Shown here: positions 34,834 to 45,700 of the stretch, one piece after another
How positions within the stretch are numbered: position 1 is the first letter of the stretch
Layout: the number at the start of each line of letters is the position of its first letter
Source: Endomychus coccineus
Taxonomy: Eukaryota > Arthropoda > Insecta > Coleoptera > Endomychidae
NCBI GenBank assembly: GCA_958510875.1
Contig: OY294068.1
Coordinates: 155,160,388 to 155,224,387, forward strand
DNA: 64,000 bases
Direction of reading: 5' to 3'
Translations under genes and position numbers: made by a program
Notes under the pieces: generated by a model
What the model saw: the letters and a program-made list of their open reading frames with translations, nothing else
What the model was told of the DNA's origin: nothing
Database searches by the model: none

Positions 34834-35912
34834 CTTTAAACGAATTACAAAGTAAAAATTGTGCAATGTCAAATACTAAAAATAAACCTACCAGGTGTTT
34901 TGAGGTACTTTGCCTTGATATAGATGTCTTATTATTAAATGAAGCATCGGATGAAAAATTACAATCATCATCAAGTACCTACCAAAAATACAAAAAAATT
35001 AATAAATATAATCATTTTTAAACATATGATAATTAAAAAATACCTCATTCCATTCCCAGGCAATAGTGTTGGTGACAGCATGAAATTGTTTCGGAATGTT
35101 CTGAAATTTATAATAACCCATTTATTATTTTTTACAAATAAACACAACTTAATATTTGGAAAATTTGAGAACTTTCATTACAATTTCTAAATAAAAATTC
35201 ATGTTCCACATGACAAATTGACCTAATAAATAAATTAATTTTGTAAAATAAAAATGATTCCTACACACGAACAAAAAATTAAAACAATTTTATAAATGGA
35301 AACTTTCAATAAAAATAATATGAAGAACATTAATTTTCATACGAAAGGTTTTTACACTCAGAACAGTACTTTGTAAATTGATTTTCGTTCTCCTAAATAC
35401 AACATTTTATGATCTTTAAGAAATTGGAATTCACCTAATGAATAAATTAATTTTCTGAAATAAAAGTGATCCTTAGACCTAAACAAAACAGCAAAACAAT
35501 TTTATGAACAAAATCTTTCAATAAAAACGATTGTATGGATTTCTACAATGAAAACAGTACTTTGCGGATTGATTTCCTTGGAGGGCGATTTATTAGACGA
35601 GACACATTTGGCATATTGAATAAAGTAGGCACAGCATTTGGTTTCAACTTCCGGCAGCCATCCTGACGATTTTCTTCAAAGTGGAAGGATTCAAAATGTT
35701 TCTAAAAAACCAAAAATTATAATTAAATAAATTATTTGCAAATATAAAACTCAACTTGCCTCACACAATACTGCTGCATTACTTGGGGTCCATGAATCTC
35801 TTCGCATATTTAACAGCCATTGACTTCGTCGTTCTGCATTTTTTGGGAATCTGAATGTCCGGATTCCCTTTTCATTCCTATTTGTACAGGCAATCGCTGA
35901 ACATTCCGGCAT
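34570..35912 (-). CDS. THAP domain-containing protein, five exons, 233 aa
   Basis: Exons on - are 35912-35760, 35701-35561, 35100-35044, 34978-34892 and 34833-34570; all lie in phase 0 and join into 233 codons plus TAA. Exons 1-2 make a complete C2CH THAP zinc finger: CSAIAC, RFPKN, QWL, CEKHF and the closing AVPTLF motif. Exon 5 is a Leu/Gln/Glu-rich coiled coil (RRENALLRDQLQQ, RERDDLQKQLNHLKLQLKK). THAP fingers bind DNA, so a nuclear transcription or chromatin role is inferred. Intron 1 has a GC donor (GAG/GCAAGT); the others are GT-AG. There is no transposase core and no flanking inverted repeat, so this is a host or domesticated gene. Confidence 0.85.
34892..34978 (-). CDS. THAP gene exon 4
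   Basis: 29 codons, Ser/Asp/Asn rich (VLDDDCNFSSDASF...), between TTTGGTAG and GTAGGT. It looks like a flexible linker. Confidence 0.72.
35044..35100 (-). CDS. THAP gene exon 3
   Basis: 19 codons (NIPKQFHAVTN...WNE) between ATTTCAG and GTATTT. It is assigned from the splice sites and phase. Confidence 0.7.
35205..35590 (-). repeat. tandem duplication spanning THAP exon 2 end and intron 2
   Basis: About 190 bp occurs twice (about 35205-35400 and 35400-35590). Each copy contains AAATCAATyyrCAAAGTACTG, AATAAAAACGA-like text and a TTAATTTATT tract. The copied part includes the 3' end of exon 2 and its donor. Confidence 0.7.
35561..35701 (-). CDS. THAP gene exon 2
   Basis: 47 codons: KHFESFHFEE supplies the zinc-binding His, and LKPNAVPTLF closes the domain. 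The donor is CGCAAA/GTACTG, chosen because it keeps phase 0 with exon 3; reading on would stop 4 codons later. Confidence 0.75.
35760..35912 (-). CDS. THAP gene exon 1
   Basis: 51 codons from ATG (MPECSAIACTNRNEKG...). It carries the first Cys pair, the invariant Trp and the third Cys of the THAP finger. It ends TGTGAG before GCAAGT, a classic GC-AG donor context. Confidence 0.85.
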
Positions 35913-36415
35913 TTTGGTTCGAAAATTACTTAGACTTTCTTGTAACTTGTATATCCTACACTAAAAAACGTGTCACATTTGTTTTTTTTCATCGTTCGTA
36001 GAATACTTCGATTTATTAATGAAATTAGAAAAAATAAAATAAAAAAATTCTACAGGTTTAAAAGAAACCAAGGTAATTTTATTGCGAATATGGGTACCAG
36101 CCACGATTTTGACCAATTTCTTTACAGACTACTTATGTGATCCTTATAGAGAATTGAGAAAGAAAAGTCTCCGCAAAAGTATCATTTTTCAAAAAAAAAT
36201 TAATATAGTCACAATCACAACATGAACAGTCACGATTTTCGTATTTATAAATAGTCACAATTTGCACAAAACTGTTATCTTTAACAACCTATGGCATTGT
36301 TTTCGTAAATAAATGCTAATTAAATGTTCAACAGCATACAGAAAAATTTCGTGATCGAGACATAAATTCATAAACATAAACAGTAATTGCCATTACGTTA
36401 GCAACGTTACGTCCG
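35913..36415. other. upstream region of the THAP gene
   Basis: Presumed promoter and 5' UTR of the - strand THAP gene. No convincing TATA box. Confidence 0.35.
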
Positions 36416-36557
36416 AATTAAATTAAGAAATAAGAAAATCTAGTTCTAACGCGATAACTCTACTACCGAGTTATCTATGCGCATATATAACTACTAGTTA
36501 GTAGAGTTATCTATGTCTATGCGTCTGAACTAGATTTTCTTATTTCTTGATTTAATT
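36416..36557. repeat. 142-bp hairpin
   Basis: The 31-bp ends (AATTAAATTAAGAAATAAG... and its complement) pair almost perfectly, and the interior has smaller palindromes (ACTACTAGTTAGTAG). It is a MITE-like foldback about 500 bp upstream of the THAP start codon. Confidence 0.75.
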
Positions 36558-36626
36558 CTCAAACCATTGATACGTATGTCTTCTTTGAATAAGTACTATT
36601 AGCGCCTAAGGCTTGAGCGTAACAAA

Positions 36627-36935
36627 CATAGAGCTAAAGAATAGAGTACCTGTTTAAAGAATTGACGGACTCCCTGTAAGAAAAACGTAGGGAAATTTAT
36701 GTCCGCCTACTTGTGACGTATAATGCGCGGTGGCGAATGACAGGAAATTTAGCTCTGCCTACTTGTGACGTATAATGCGCGGTGGCGAATGACAATATAG
36801 TGTATCATGCACTTGAATACCGCGCGCTTTAAAATGGGCAAGGCTTATCCCTACGTTTTTTCTTACAGGGCGACGGCGACGTACAAAAATACATAGGCCT
36901 TACGTATAACAGGTACTCTATTCTTTATCTCTATG
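36627..36935. mobile_element. 309-bp MITE with perfect 8-bp TSD
   Basis: It is flanked by GTAACAAA on both sides (36619-36626 and 36936-36943). Terminal repeats begin CATAGAGCTAAAGAATAGAG. Inside, a block of about 55 bp (CGCCTACTTGTGACGTATAA) is tandemly doubled, and an inner inverted pair (CTGTAAGAAAAACGTAGGGA) follows. The 8-bp duplication fits hAT or P superfamilies. Confidence 0.85.
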
Positions 36936-36943
36936 GTAACAAA

Positions 36944-37481
36944 TGAGCTAGGCAGTGAAATATGCTCACGCGCTTTGGTACAGTTTATATTGATACTGAA
37001 TTCAGTGTTGATTCTGTATCAGCGATTTTAGCCCAGGCAGTAAGACCTCTGGCTCCATATGCTTTTGCTTCCAATAGCGTAGGTTTTAAACTCCAAGCAG
37101 CAACGTTATCGCAAGTTAATTTGTTACATTTTTATATATTTTTGGGAATACTAGATTCGTAGGTTATTTGAAATTTTGTTTTCGTATTTGGTTGATTTAA
37201 TTTTTTTAGCATTTTGAAGTCGATAGTAGATATTTACGAACAACTATAAAGTTTAATACTTGTATGGTTTACACGGTGTAACTACTACTTACCTACATAT
37301 GGATTATTTGATATTATTGAAGTTCAGTTCATATTAAAACTTAAAACATGTTTCTAAATCTTAATTGTGGGTTTCCCGTTGATAAATTAAATCAGATTGA
37401 ATAACTATTTAATATTGACGCTTATGGAGCTTTTTACCTCTATTTATATAGAGTAAGTATTTCATACGGTAGTAAAGATAG
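36944..37481. other. spacer, nothing recognised
   Basis: A 66-codon open frame at 36962-37162 resembles nothing known to me. Confidence 0.35.
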
Positions 37482-37489
37482 GTCGATAG

Positions 37490-38399
37490 CACGTTCGTAC
37501 ATACAGGTCTGGTAACTCGAGGCTGTTTCCTATGTGAGAAGTGGCTCCGCTAAGCATCGACTGTCGCGTAGTACCAAAACAGGTGGCGCAGTAATCGAAG
37601 AGTATTCTCTGACAATTGTCATTATTGAGTTGTAAACACAAGGAATACCTGCGTTTTTAGAAACAAATTACGAAACCGTGCATTGTGCCGAAATGCAAAA
37701 CGGGGTACTAAAGTGTAAAGCAAGGAACTTCTGTTTTTAAAGTGCCGGAAGATGCGGAAATCCGAAAAAAGTGAATGCTTGCGATTCCGGATAGAAATCG
37801 TTTTAACGAGGTCTTTTATGAAGTTATTTTTAAGGTGAGTTTGACAAGAGTAACAGTTCTATTCCTCTCTCAAATCAGAATAGTAAATATTGCGTTGCGA
37901 GAAAAATTGGCAGTGTCAACATAGCCGAGGTTTCCGGTCCCGTCGAGTGTACAGTACTGGAGGTTTTAGTGTATAGTGTATATATTGTAAACATAATGAA
38001 AGACAACATACTACACTAGTATACATGTATTTTGATTGTAATCCTAATTTAATTAAAAAAATGTTTATATGCTATCGATTATTTTCATACACTTCCTTTT
38101 TAAATTACTACCAAAAAAAGCCTTAGTTAATAAGTACATACTCTGGAAAGAAATCGTTTTAACGAGGTCTTTTATGTGTGGGAAATTATTTTTAAGGTGA
38201 GTAATACATTTTGACAAGAGTAACAGTCCTATTCCTCTCTCAAATCAGAATACTTAGTAACACTGCTTGCGATTCCGGAAAGAAATCGATTTACCACTTC
38301 GATCCAAGCGCTAGTGGCTGAGCGAGTGACTACGAGTTTGGCGACGCGTAAGAGACCCATGTCAAACATACGAGTTCCCAGACCTGTATGTACGCCGTG
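37490..38399 (+). mobile_element. P-superfamily non-autonomous element, perfect 8-bp TSD
   Basis: It is flanked by GTCGATAG on both sides (37482-37489 and 38400-38407). It carries a THAP exon on + (about 37680-37840) with a premature stop just after KCKTGY, an unrelated insert of about 240 bp, and a second partial copy of the exon end plus donor (AAGGTGAGT near 38195). Confidence 0.88.
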
Positions 38400-38521
38400 G
38401 TCGATAGGCACATTAACATAATATTTACTTCTGACACCGAAGTAAATGATCAGAATTACTGTGTTCAAACCACCGACGTCAGCCGCTTTTCCCATCGAGT
38501 TAAAACTTCATTGGGTAGTAG

Positions 38522-39281
38522 CACGATCGTATACAGTATCGGAAATAATTCTTCTGGGGTATAGTCATAAATCTTAACATGCAACAAGGAACGCAATGAT
38601 ATGATAATACTACATAAACAAGAGAGACGCACTGCTATGCGCTAAACTCGTAGTCCCTCGCTCAGCCACCAGCTGCCGCATGGATCGAAGTATGTTGTCA
38701 GGATTAGGCGCCATATCGTTCAAATTTCAAGCCCCACGATACAATGATTGATTGATAATAACCGCACATTTTGAGAAAAATAATTTTTCTCGTAAAGCAA
38801 TATTTACTATTCTGATTTGAGAGAGGAATAGAACTGTTACTCTTGTCAAAATGTATTACCACCTTAAAAATAACTTCCCCTTTTTTGTTATACATGACGC
38901 ACTGTTTTCTTAAGAATTTTTTTTCGAAGTGATGCTCGCACACATAGAAGACCTCGTTAAAACGATTCCTTTCCGGAATCGCAAGCATCAACTTTTTTCG
39001 CATCTCCGCATCTTTCGGCACTTCAAAAACAGAAGTTTTCTGCTTTACACTTTTGTACCCCGTTTTGCATTTTGGCACAAAGCACGGTTTCGTAATTTTT
39101 TCATAAAAACGCCGGTATTCCTTGTGTTTACAAGTCAACAATGACACTTGCCAGAGAACACGGTCGTATACGCGCCAGAGAACATCCCTCGACTCATGCG
39201 CCACCCTTTTGGTACTACGCAACAGAAGACAGATGACACTTAGCGGACTCACTTCTCACATAGGAAACAGCAATGACCGTG
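38522..39281 (-). mobile_element. P-superfamily non-autonomous element, perfect 8-bp TSD, most complete THAP frame
   Basis: It is flanked by GGTAGTAG on both sides (38514-38521 and 39282-39289). Termini are worn (CACGATCGTA at left; only GACCGTG kept at right). The THAP reading frame on - is the longest of the family. It ends 368 bp before the arrow start codon. Confidence 0.85.
38704..39252 (-). CDS. THAP-domain ORF of a P-type element (truncated transposase)
   Basis: This is an open frame of 182 codons. THAP residues visible: CFVPKC, EVPKDAEMRKK, YVCEHHFEKKF, then KKGEVIFK, after which siblings have a GT donor; here the donor reads GTGGTA, so the frame runs on into former intron. The domain Trp is Leu (RKKLML). 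No RNase H-like catalytic region or GTP-binding region follows. It could at most be a DNA-binding remnant; whether it is expressed is unknown. Confidence 0.6.
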   Translation of the reverse strand: MSPLSVICLLLRSTKRVAHESRDVLWRVYDRVLWQVSLLTCKHKEYRRFYEKITKPCFVPKCKTGYKSVKQKTSVFEVPKDAEMRKKLMLAIPERNRFNEVFYVCEHHFEKKFLRKQCVMYNKKGEVIFKVVIHFDKSNSSIPLSNQNSKYCFTRKIIFLKMCGYYQSIIVSWGLKFERYGA

Positions 39282-39289
39282 GGTAGTAG

Positions 39290-39649
39290 GAATATTTTCT
39301 GTTCCAGATTTTATTGATAGCACAGACAGAAAATATTTTATTGTGACTGTACATTTTATCTGGCACAGACCACAGAGAATGATTCTGATTCCCTAATATG
39401 GCTGCGAAGCAGTGTTTATTTCTTTGATGTTTTGATGTTTGTATATTTTTCTGGTGAATGTGCCGGAGTATTTTTTGTGTAAATTAAAATCTGTAATGAG
39501 TGAGAAATAAATTTAAATAGAAACAAAATATGTAGCTCTTCATCGTTTACGTGAAATATTGAAATTGAACATTAGTTTAAAGTATTGGTCTCTTCAAAGA
39601 ATAAAATCAACCTTCTTGTTTTGATAAAAACAGTTCAGTGCTACAACAA
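39290..39649 (+). promoter_or_regulatory. arr: arrow upstream region and presumed 5' UTR
   Basis: 360 bp between the P-like insertion and the arrow ATG. No TATA box is obvious. An earlier non-coding exon may lie further upstream. Confidence 0.35.
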
Positions 39650-39719
39650 ATGAAGTTTTCGAGATGCACTCTAGTTCTAATACTACTCATATCTTATATG
39701 ATACTGCTGACTAGTGAAG
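39650..39719 (+). CDS. arr: arrow exon 1: signal peptide
   Basis: [20 protein letters not shown] followed by TSEG: a short basic start, a long hydrophobic core and small residues at the cleavage region. Donor AAG/GTAAAT. Confidence 0.88.
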
Positions 39720-42700
39720 GTAAATATGTGTCTTCTATTATAACCATAATCTCATCGACTTAATACTTTTAGGACATGCTTGGCAAGGCCATGATTTGCT
39801 GCTATATTCTACAGATAAAGAAATTAACATCCTTAATACTTCAAGGAATGCCACTCCAAAAAATAGATTTTCAAATGTAGCAAGGAATTTAACACAAGCT
39901 GGAGCTTTGACATATAATTATGTTAAGCAAAAAATATGTTGGGGTGATGATGCAATGGAAAATATTCAATGTATTACATATGATGGATCAGACAAAAATC
40001 AGGTAATTGAATAACAATTGACATGAATTGGTGTAATTCAAATTCACTCTTTTGCAGACAAATCATAACCCAATTAGTATTGTCAGTGGTGTGCCTTCTG
40101 CAGATGGCCTCGCTTGTGACTGGTATACAGATAAATTGTATTGGATTGACAGTGAAACGAAAAGAATTGAAGTTGCTACAATGGAGGGTAAACTGAGAAA
40201 AGTTTTATTTTGGACTGAACTAGATCTACCACGTACTATTGCTTTAATACCCATGAGGGGGTGAGTGACTTCATGTACATCAGTTTGAGATAGATTTTAT
40301 TTATTTCATGAGAGTCAGTAGTTTATTATTATGTTTTATGGGTAGTTCCAATTTATTCAAGCTTGCAATTTTCTCACCTTTGATGTATTAATACTTCACT
40401 TTCTCTGCTTTCTGTTCAATTTTCGACTAGCTTTTCCAACTGTACCAATAATTTTTTGTTTTCATTTCAAGTCTCATGGTTTGGACAGACTGGGGTGAAA
40501 CACCCAAAATTGAGAGAGCTGGTATGAATGGAGATCCTGCAACTAGAAAGAAAATTGTTTCAAAAGATATATTCTGGCCAAATGGCTTAACTATTGATTA
40601 TGAGGAAGAAAAAATATATTGGATTGATGCAAAGTTATCATTCATCGATTCAATGGATTATGATGGTCAAAATCGTCAAAGAGTTTTAGAATCCAAATTT
40701 GAGTATCCTCGTTCCTTCACACACTTCCAAAATAGATTTTATTATACAGATTGGAAAACTTGGTAAGTACTTTTTACTTCCCTCACTATAGGTGGTACAT
40801 AGTGTAAAGAAAGTATTGTAAACGGCCTAAAATTTTTCTAGATGGATATATATCTGTTTTGAGCATTTCTGAATTGGTTGTATGAATTTGATATTTTGCA
40901 GTGGTGGAGATAGGAACTGAACTGTTTTTGGGCACTGTAGACTCGTTTCGAGTGGTATTTTTGACACCCATTTTCATTTTTTTAAATGATAGTATTTTAT
41001 TTTGACCAAAGATTTAGAAATAAAATTTACAATGTTTTGAGGGTTAATTTGTTGATTTGATCTTTGCCTGGGGTTATTTTTCTTTCATTCAAAATTTTTG
41101 GTTCGGTGCAGGGTTTGTAATAGAATAAATTAAGGAATGATTTAATTTTTTTGGGTTTGTATTTAGCATATTGCTGGCAATATTATTAAAGAAAGTGTTC
41201 AAATTGTTGGCTATTTCTCAATCTGACTTTATTGTTTGTTTAAATTTGATTTATTTTTCTGCATTTCCCTTGACATTTTTTTTGTAATTGTTTATGTTTG
41301 CTTCTATTATATTTTTAAAGTACTGAATTTGAGTTTTTTTAATTTCACGGTGCACATAGTTGCTATACAGATTATAATGTGTTTTAATTTCCAGATTATC
41401 TGGTGTATTTATCATATCTTAGTACATATCATTCATTTATTAATGTTTTTTTGAAGTTCGTTCAAAATACAAGACTTACGACTCTACTGTTAGTGTTTAA
41501 TATTTTTATTTCTTTATTTGAATCTACGCGAAATTTTAGAGTATTTGTAAATTTGTCCACGCATTTATTAACATTTTCACTATTCAATAATTGATCTCAG
41601 TCAATTTTAGAAGTGCATCCTTTAAATTGAAAAAAAAATTTTTTGGTAGACAGTCTTTCAAATTTTTCTTTTTCTGAGCTGCCTCTTAGATTAATTATTA
41701 TAACAGGAAAGTAATCTGAAATTTTCTGGAGAGTAAACAATTGCTTCTGTATAATCTAAATTGAGTTCACTTCTGAGATAAAAGTGATCTAAACATGAAG
41801 AACTATATTTCTATCCTGGTGGAAGAATTCGTAAGTGATACAAACCCGTGAATTGACATAATATTTAAAAAATCATCTGTACTGTTTAATATTGGCAGAC
41901 TTGCAGCTATGTTAAGATTCATATCACCGACGGTTATTTCATTGTTTACATTACAATAGTTTGAGATGTTCGGATCTGTAGGACCTGTAACAGCAAATTT
42001 ATCTTAAACTTGAAATTGTCAATAGTTATTATTTCACACTCATGGGACCTGACATGTTTTATGTAGATTATGACTCCATCATTTCTGTTTGATTTGCTTT
42101 CATTGAAATATATATTATAACCCACCAATTGGAATGAGTCTTTGTCTTCAATCAAAAAAGTTTCAGAAAGAACAATAACGTCAAATATATATTTGAACTG
42201 TTGCATTAGAAGTTATAATTCTTCGAAATTTTGTTTGAATCTTCAAATACTGGTGTGTATAATAGAAAAATTTTTGAGATGATTGTCTGAGTAAGTCTTA
42301 ATATTTCTTGTATCTCCTTGATGGAGGAACAGTTTGAAATATGTCTTTGTCTAATTTGATCAAGTAGTTATCCATAAAATGATAATATATATAAAGGGTG
42401 ATATAAATTAAGACTCATTGTTATTTATAATCTGTACTTTCCATTAAAATATTCAGGTGAATTATTTTAGATGTAGTGTTATATTTTGCATTATGATTTG
42501 TACAATTTACACAAATTATGTTTGTGTTATTACAATCTTTGTTTGGGTGTGGGTCTGAGCATTTAGAACATATATTCTTTCCTGATCTGCATTCAATGCT
42601 TTTGTGGTTAATGGTTATATGCTGTACTTAAAACAACGAAGAACTTTCAATTGTTCAAAAACAGGACACTTTTGTAACCTAAACTCAATTTTTGGACTGT

Positions 42701-42726
42701 CATGATTTTCGCAAATGCACTTATTT

Positions 42727-42761
<35 letters not shown>

Positions 42762-45700
42762 GGGTAACCCCTAATAGTATACAAAAATTATAAAGTATTA
42801 AAATGTTAAAAATTAAAATTGAAGGTTAGAACTAGAATTAAAGTGTGATGTAAGATATCATATTAGGATTACTAAAAATATTACTAAGACACGGATGCCC
42901 AATGAAATCATAGGAAAATGCTATACGCGATGTATTAAATTAGTGTTTTTTATTTTAATTTAATTGTTTCACGAGAAATTTCTATTCACTCTTCATTTAA
43001 CAAATTCGATGCTGATATTGAAAATTTTGATTTTGATTTGATTGCAATTGATCTTAATTCTTGACAGGTGAATATCTTCCATAGTTATATCTGTGATACG
43101 AAACTGCAAAAGTCGCATTACTACGAGTAAACCTCGGAGAAACGTGTAAGTACATCTGGGATAGTACCGGGATATCAAAAATTAGCTTGGTCAAGGGTGG
43201 TTGTGGAATCTAAAACGTGTGTCTTACTTTACGTTTGAAATAATTAAGTCATAATTAATTTGATGTTTCTAAAAGTGCGAAATTTCGCAATTTTATACGA
43301 ATATTGTAACACTCAGAAGTCTTTAGCGCTTTGGACTCCGGGATTTTCACGTAGCCTACCGAAATTAGAAGGTTCGAATTATCTAAAAACATAATTGCAT
43401 GAACGCCAGACGTCCTATGTAATTAGTTACGAACGAAATCATTTTGACATATGCCTCGAGGAGCTCGCTGCGCGTAAGTTAGAGTTTATACATTTTACCT
43501 CGGTTTTGTTAATTTGGGGCCGTTTCTAGCCCCGTGCGACCGGCGCCAGCTGTAATAAAGTGTTTTTGGCTATGGGCCGCTAGCTTTTACTCGCTTCGTG
43601 TATATTTTAGTTGCGAGAAAATTCCCTTTGGTACGTCGCACGTTATACACGCGTAGCTTAGATCTGAGAATAGCTCAAACTGTTTTAATTAAATTTTCCT
43701 TTTTAATGGACATTTATCGAAAAAAGAAGGTCCGTCGGGCACGGTCCGATACTAAATTTAACTACATGGAGCGAAAACGGCACGCGAAAAGTCGTCGTAA
43801 AGCCGTATTAGGTACAACCAGTTTGCACTTTTCTAACTCGCGTGCTACGGGCTTCTCACGTGAACGTCATTCGATTTACGGAAAATCAACTATTTCAAAA
43901 CAGTTTTTGACCCGGATTGTGGCTATCACGACCTCTGAAACGGTTCAAAGTTCACATAATTATTTCATAATTTGTAGTTCATTATTGTTTTACAACTGAA
44001 ATAAATAGTTATGAAATTTGTAGGTTATTGATGATGTCAGTGTGACAGTGACATAATTATTTCAAACGTAAAGTAAGACACACGTTTTAGATTCCACAAC
44101 CACCCTTGACCAAGATAATTTTTGATATCCCGGTAGATCTGGACAATATATGTTACCGTTAATTAGGTTATGCATCATGAATATATCGTTGTCGAAACTC
44201 CTCTCTCCTAGCTTTTTCAGGTCTGTCATATTTCTTATATAGCTTTATGAATAAGTAGTTATATTGAGCTATAAGACAAGTAGCGTAAACATTTATTTTA
44301 GACCCTTTCAATTTTGAATTTGTTAACTTCATAGGTAGGAGACCAGACACAGGTGGAATATTTCAAAATGGATCTAGATCTAACCAAAGAATTGTAGTTT
44401 AATATAATTCTGCGCGCGTTTTTAAACTCATTGGTCGCTCTTCTTATAAAGCCCAGCATCTTAAAAGTCAAGTTTGTAATACTTTCGTAATGCGTGACAA
44501 AATCCAATCTACTATCTAGTATAATACCCAAATCTCTTATTGAGGATACATTTTCAAGTGTTTCTTTGTTGATTGTGTATTGAATTCAATCTGCTTAGAA
44601 GAACGTAAAAATGTCATGTGTTTGCATTTGTTTATTCCACTACATTCTGCTATTGCATAGGAAGTATTCTTCTTATTATATCCTATAAATTTTATTTTCA
44701 CATCGTCTTGATCAGTCAGGTATTTATTCTGATTTTGTATTGCTTCTTGGACGTATTGTTTTTACTTACATAGGCAATTGACAAAGTTCTTAATTTGTGT
44801 CCCCTAGTGATTCTTCAATTTCTTCTTTCATACGTTTGGTTGATATAACAGAGGTACATTTGAGTAATATTGATCCCTGTTTGCCATTTTTGATCATATT
44901 TATGCCTGCACAAACGTTGTTGGGTTTAACTTTTGTTTCCAGGTCTTTCTTAGTTTTAGAGAATTCTTATTAGGTTTTTGGGTTTCAAAATTATGCAGGG
45001 TAAATGCTTCAGCTGTACGCAACCTTGTTACTTTAGTGTAGCTAGGTTTTGGTGATTCACTCAGTGTCACTTTCTTTGTATTAGTTCTAATTTCCTTTCT
45101 CAGTTCATTTTCTTTTTGTTTGAAATTATTTTTCTCTGATTCCAATAATTCAATTATCTTGTATTTATCAATTATTGTATCATGTAATAAATTTAGTGTA
45201 TTAAATTTTAAACATTCTATGCAAAAGTATTTCATAATTCTTTCTTTAAGTTGTAGAACTTTAACTTCAGATGAAGTAAGAGATGCACAGTTTTTACGTT
45301 GCGTTTTGCGACATCCATCACAGATAAAAATTGGTTGTTCATTACTGTTACAGATGCTACATTCGATAGTATAGGGGTTAGCATTACAGATTACAAGTGA
45401 ATACCACGTTATGTAGTTTCAGGAAAAACTATCAAAGCTAGATAAAAATGGCCACAGCATGAAATGTGATTAAAATATGAAAGTAATAATAAATACCACA
45501 ATTTACCTTATTATTTAGTTATCTTTTCGTATATATTGTTGAACAAACATCCAAATTGAAGTTTAAATTTTTGACTGCAGAATGGTATAAATTTTACTAT
45601 TTGATATGTGCAATTTCCACTATTCATTTGCAATATACTGGTAGCTGTTTAAGTTGGAGATAATTGTGATGATACTACTCACAACAAAAAATATATCAAT

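Larger units (their letters stand above)
42728..44630 (-). mobile_element. 5'-truncated non-LTR retrotransposon nested in the previous one
   Basis: On - it starts inside an RT thumb ([44 protein letters not shown] near 44630-44300), continues to the Tc1-type copy that splits it, and ends in a (TAAA)n tail (42728-42760). The host ORF1 reads up to its 5' edge and resumes after its tail. Confidence 0.7.
40990..45400 (-). mobile_element. non-LTR retrotransposon with PHD-finger ORF1, broken
   Basis: Read on -: a PHD-like finger ([18 protein letters not shown] ... FCIECL, 45380-45200), a coiled Lys/Glu region (44900-45235), an ORF1 nucleic-acid-binding segment to about 44630, then after an insertion a CCHC knuckle (RCFKYSAYNHKSIEC-like, [14 protein letters not shown], about 42700-42530), an AP-type endonuclease ([15 protein letters not shown] 42200; TVGDMNLN 41930) and the start of the reverse transcriptase linker to about 41000. 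The catalytic RT is missing. Many stops; inactive. It lies antisense within arrow intron 4. Confidence 0.75.

Noticed and set aside
36962..37162. 66-codon ORF as a small gene
   Set aside because: No motif, no splice context and no Kozak support; ORFs of this size are expected by chance.
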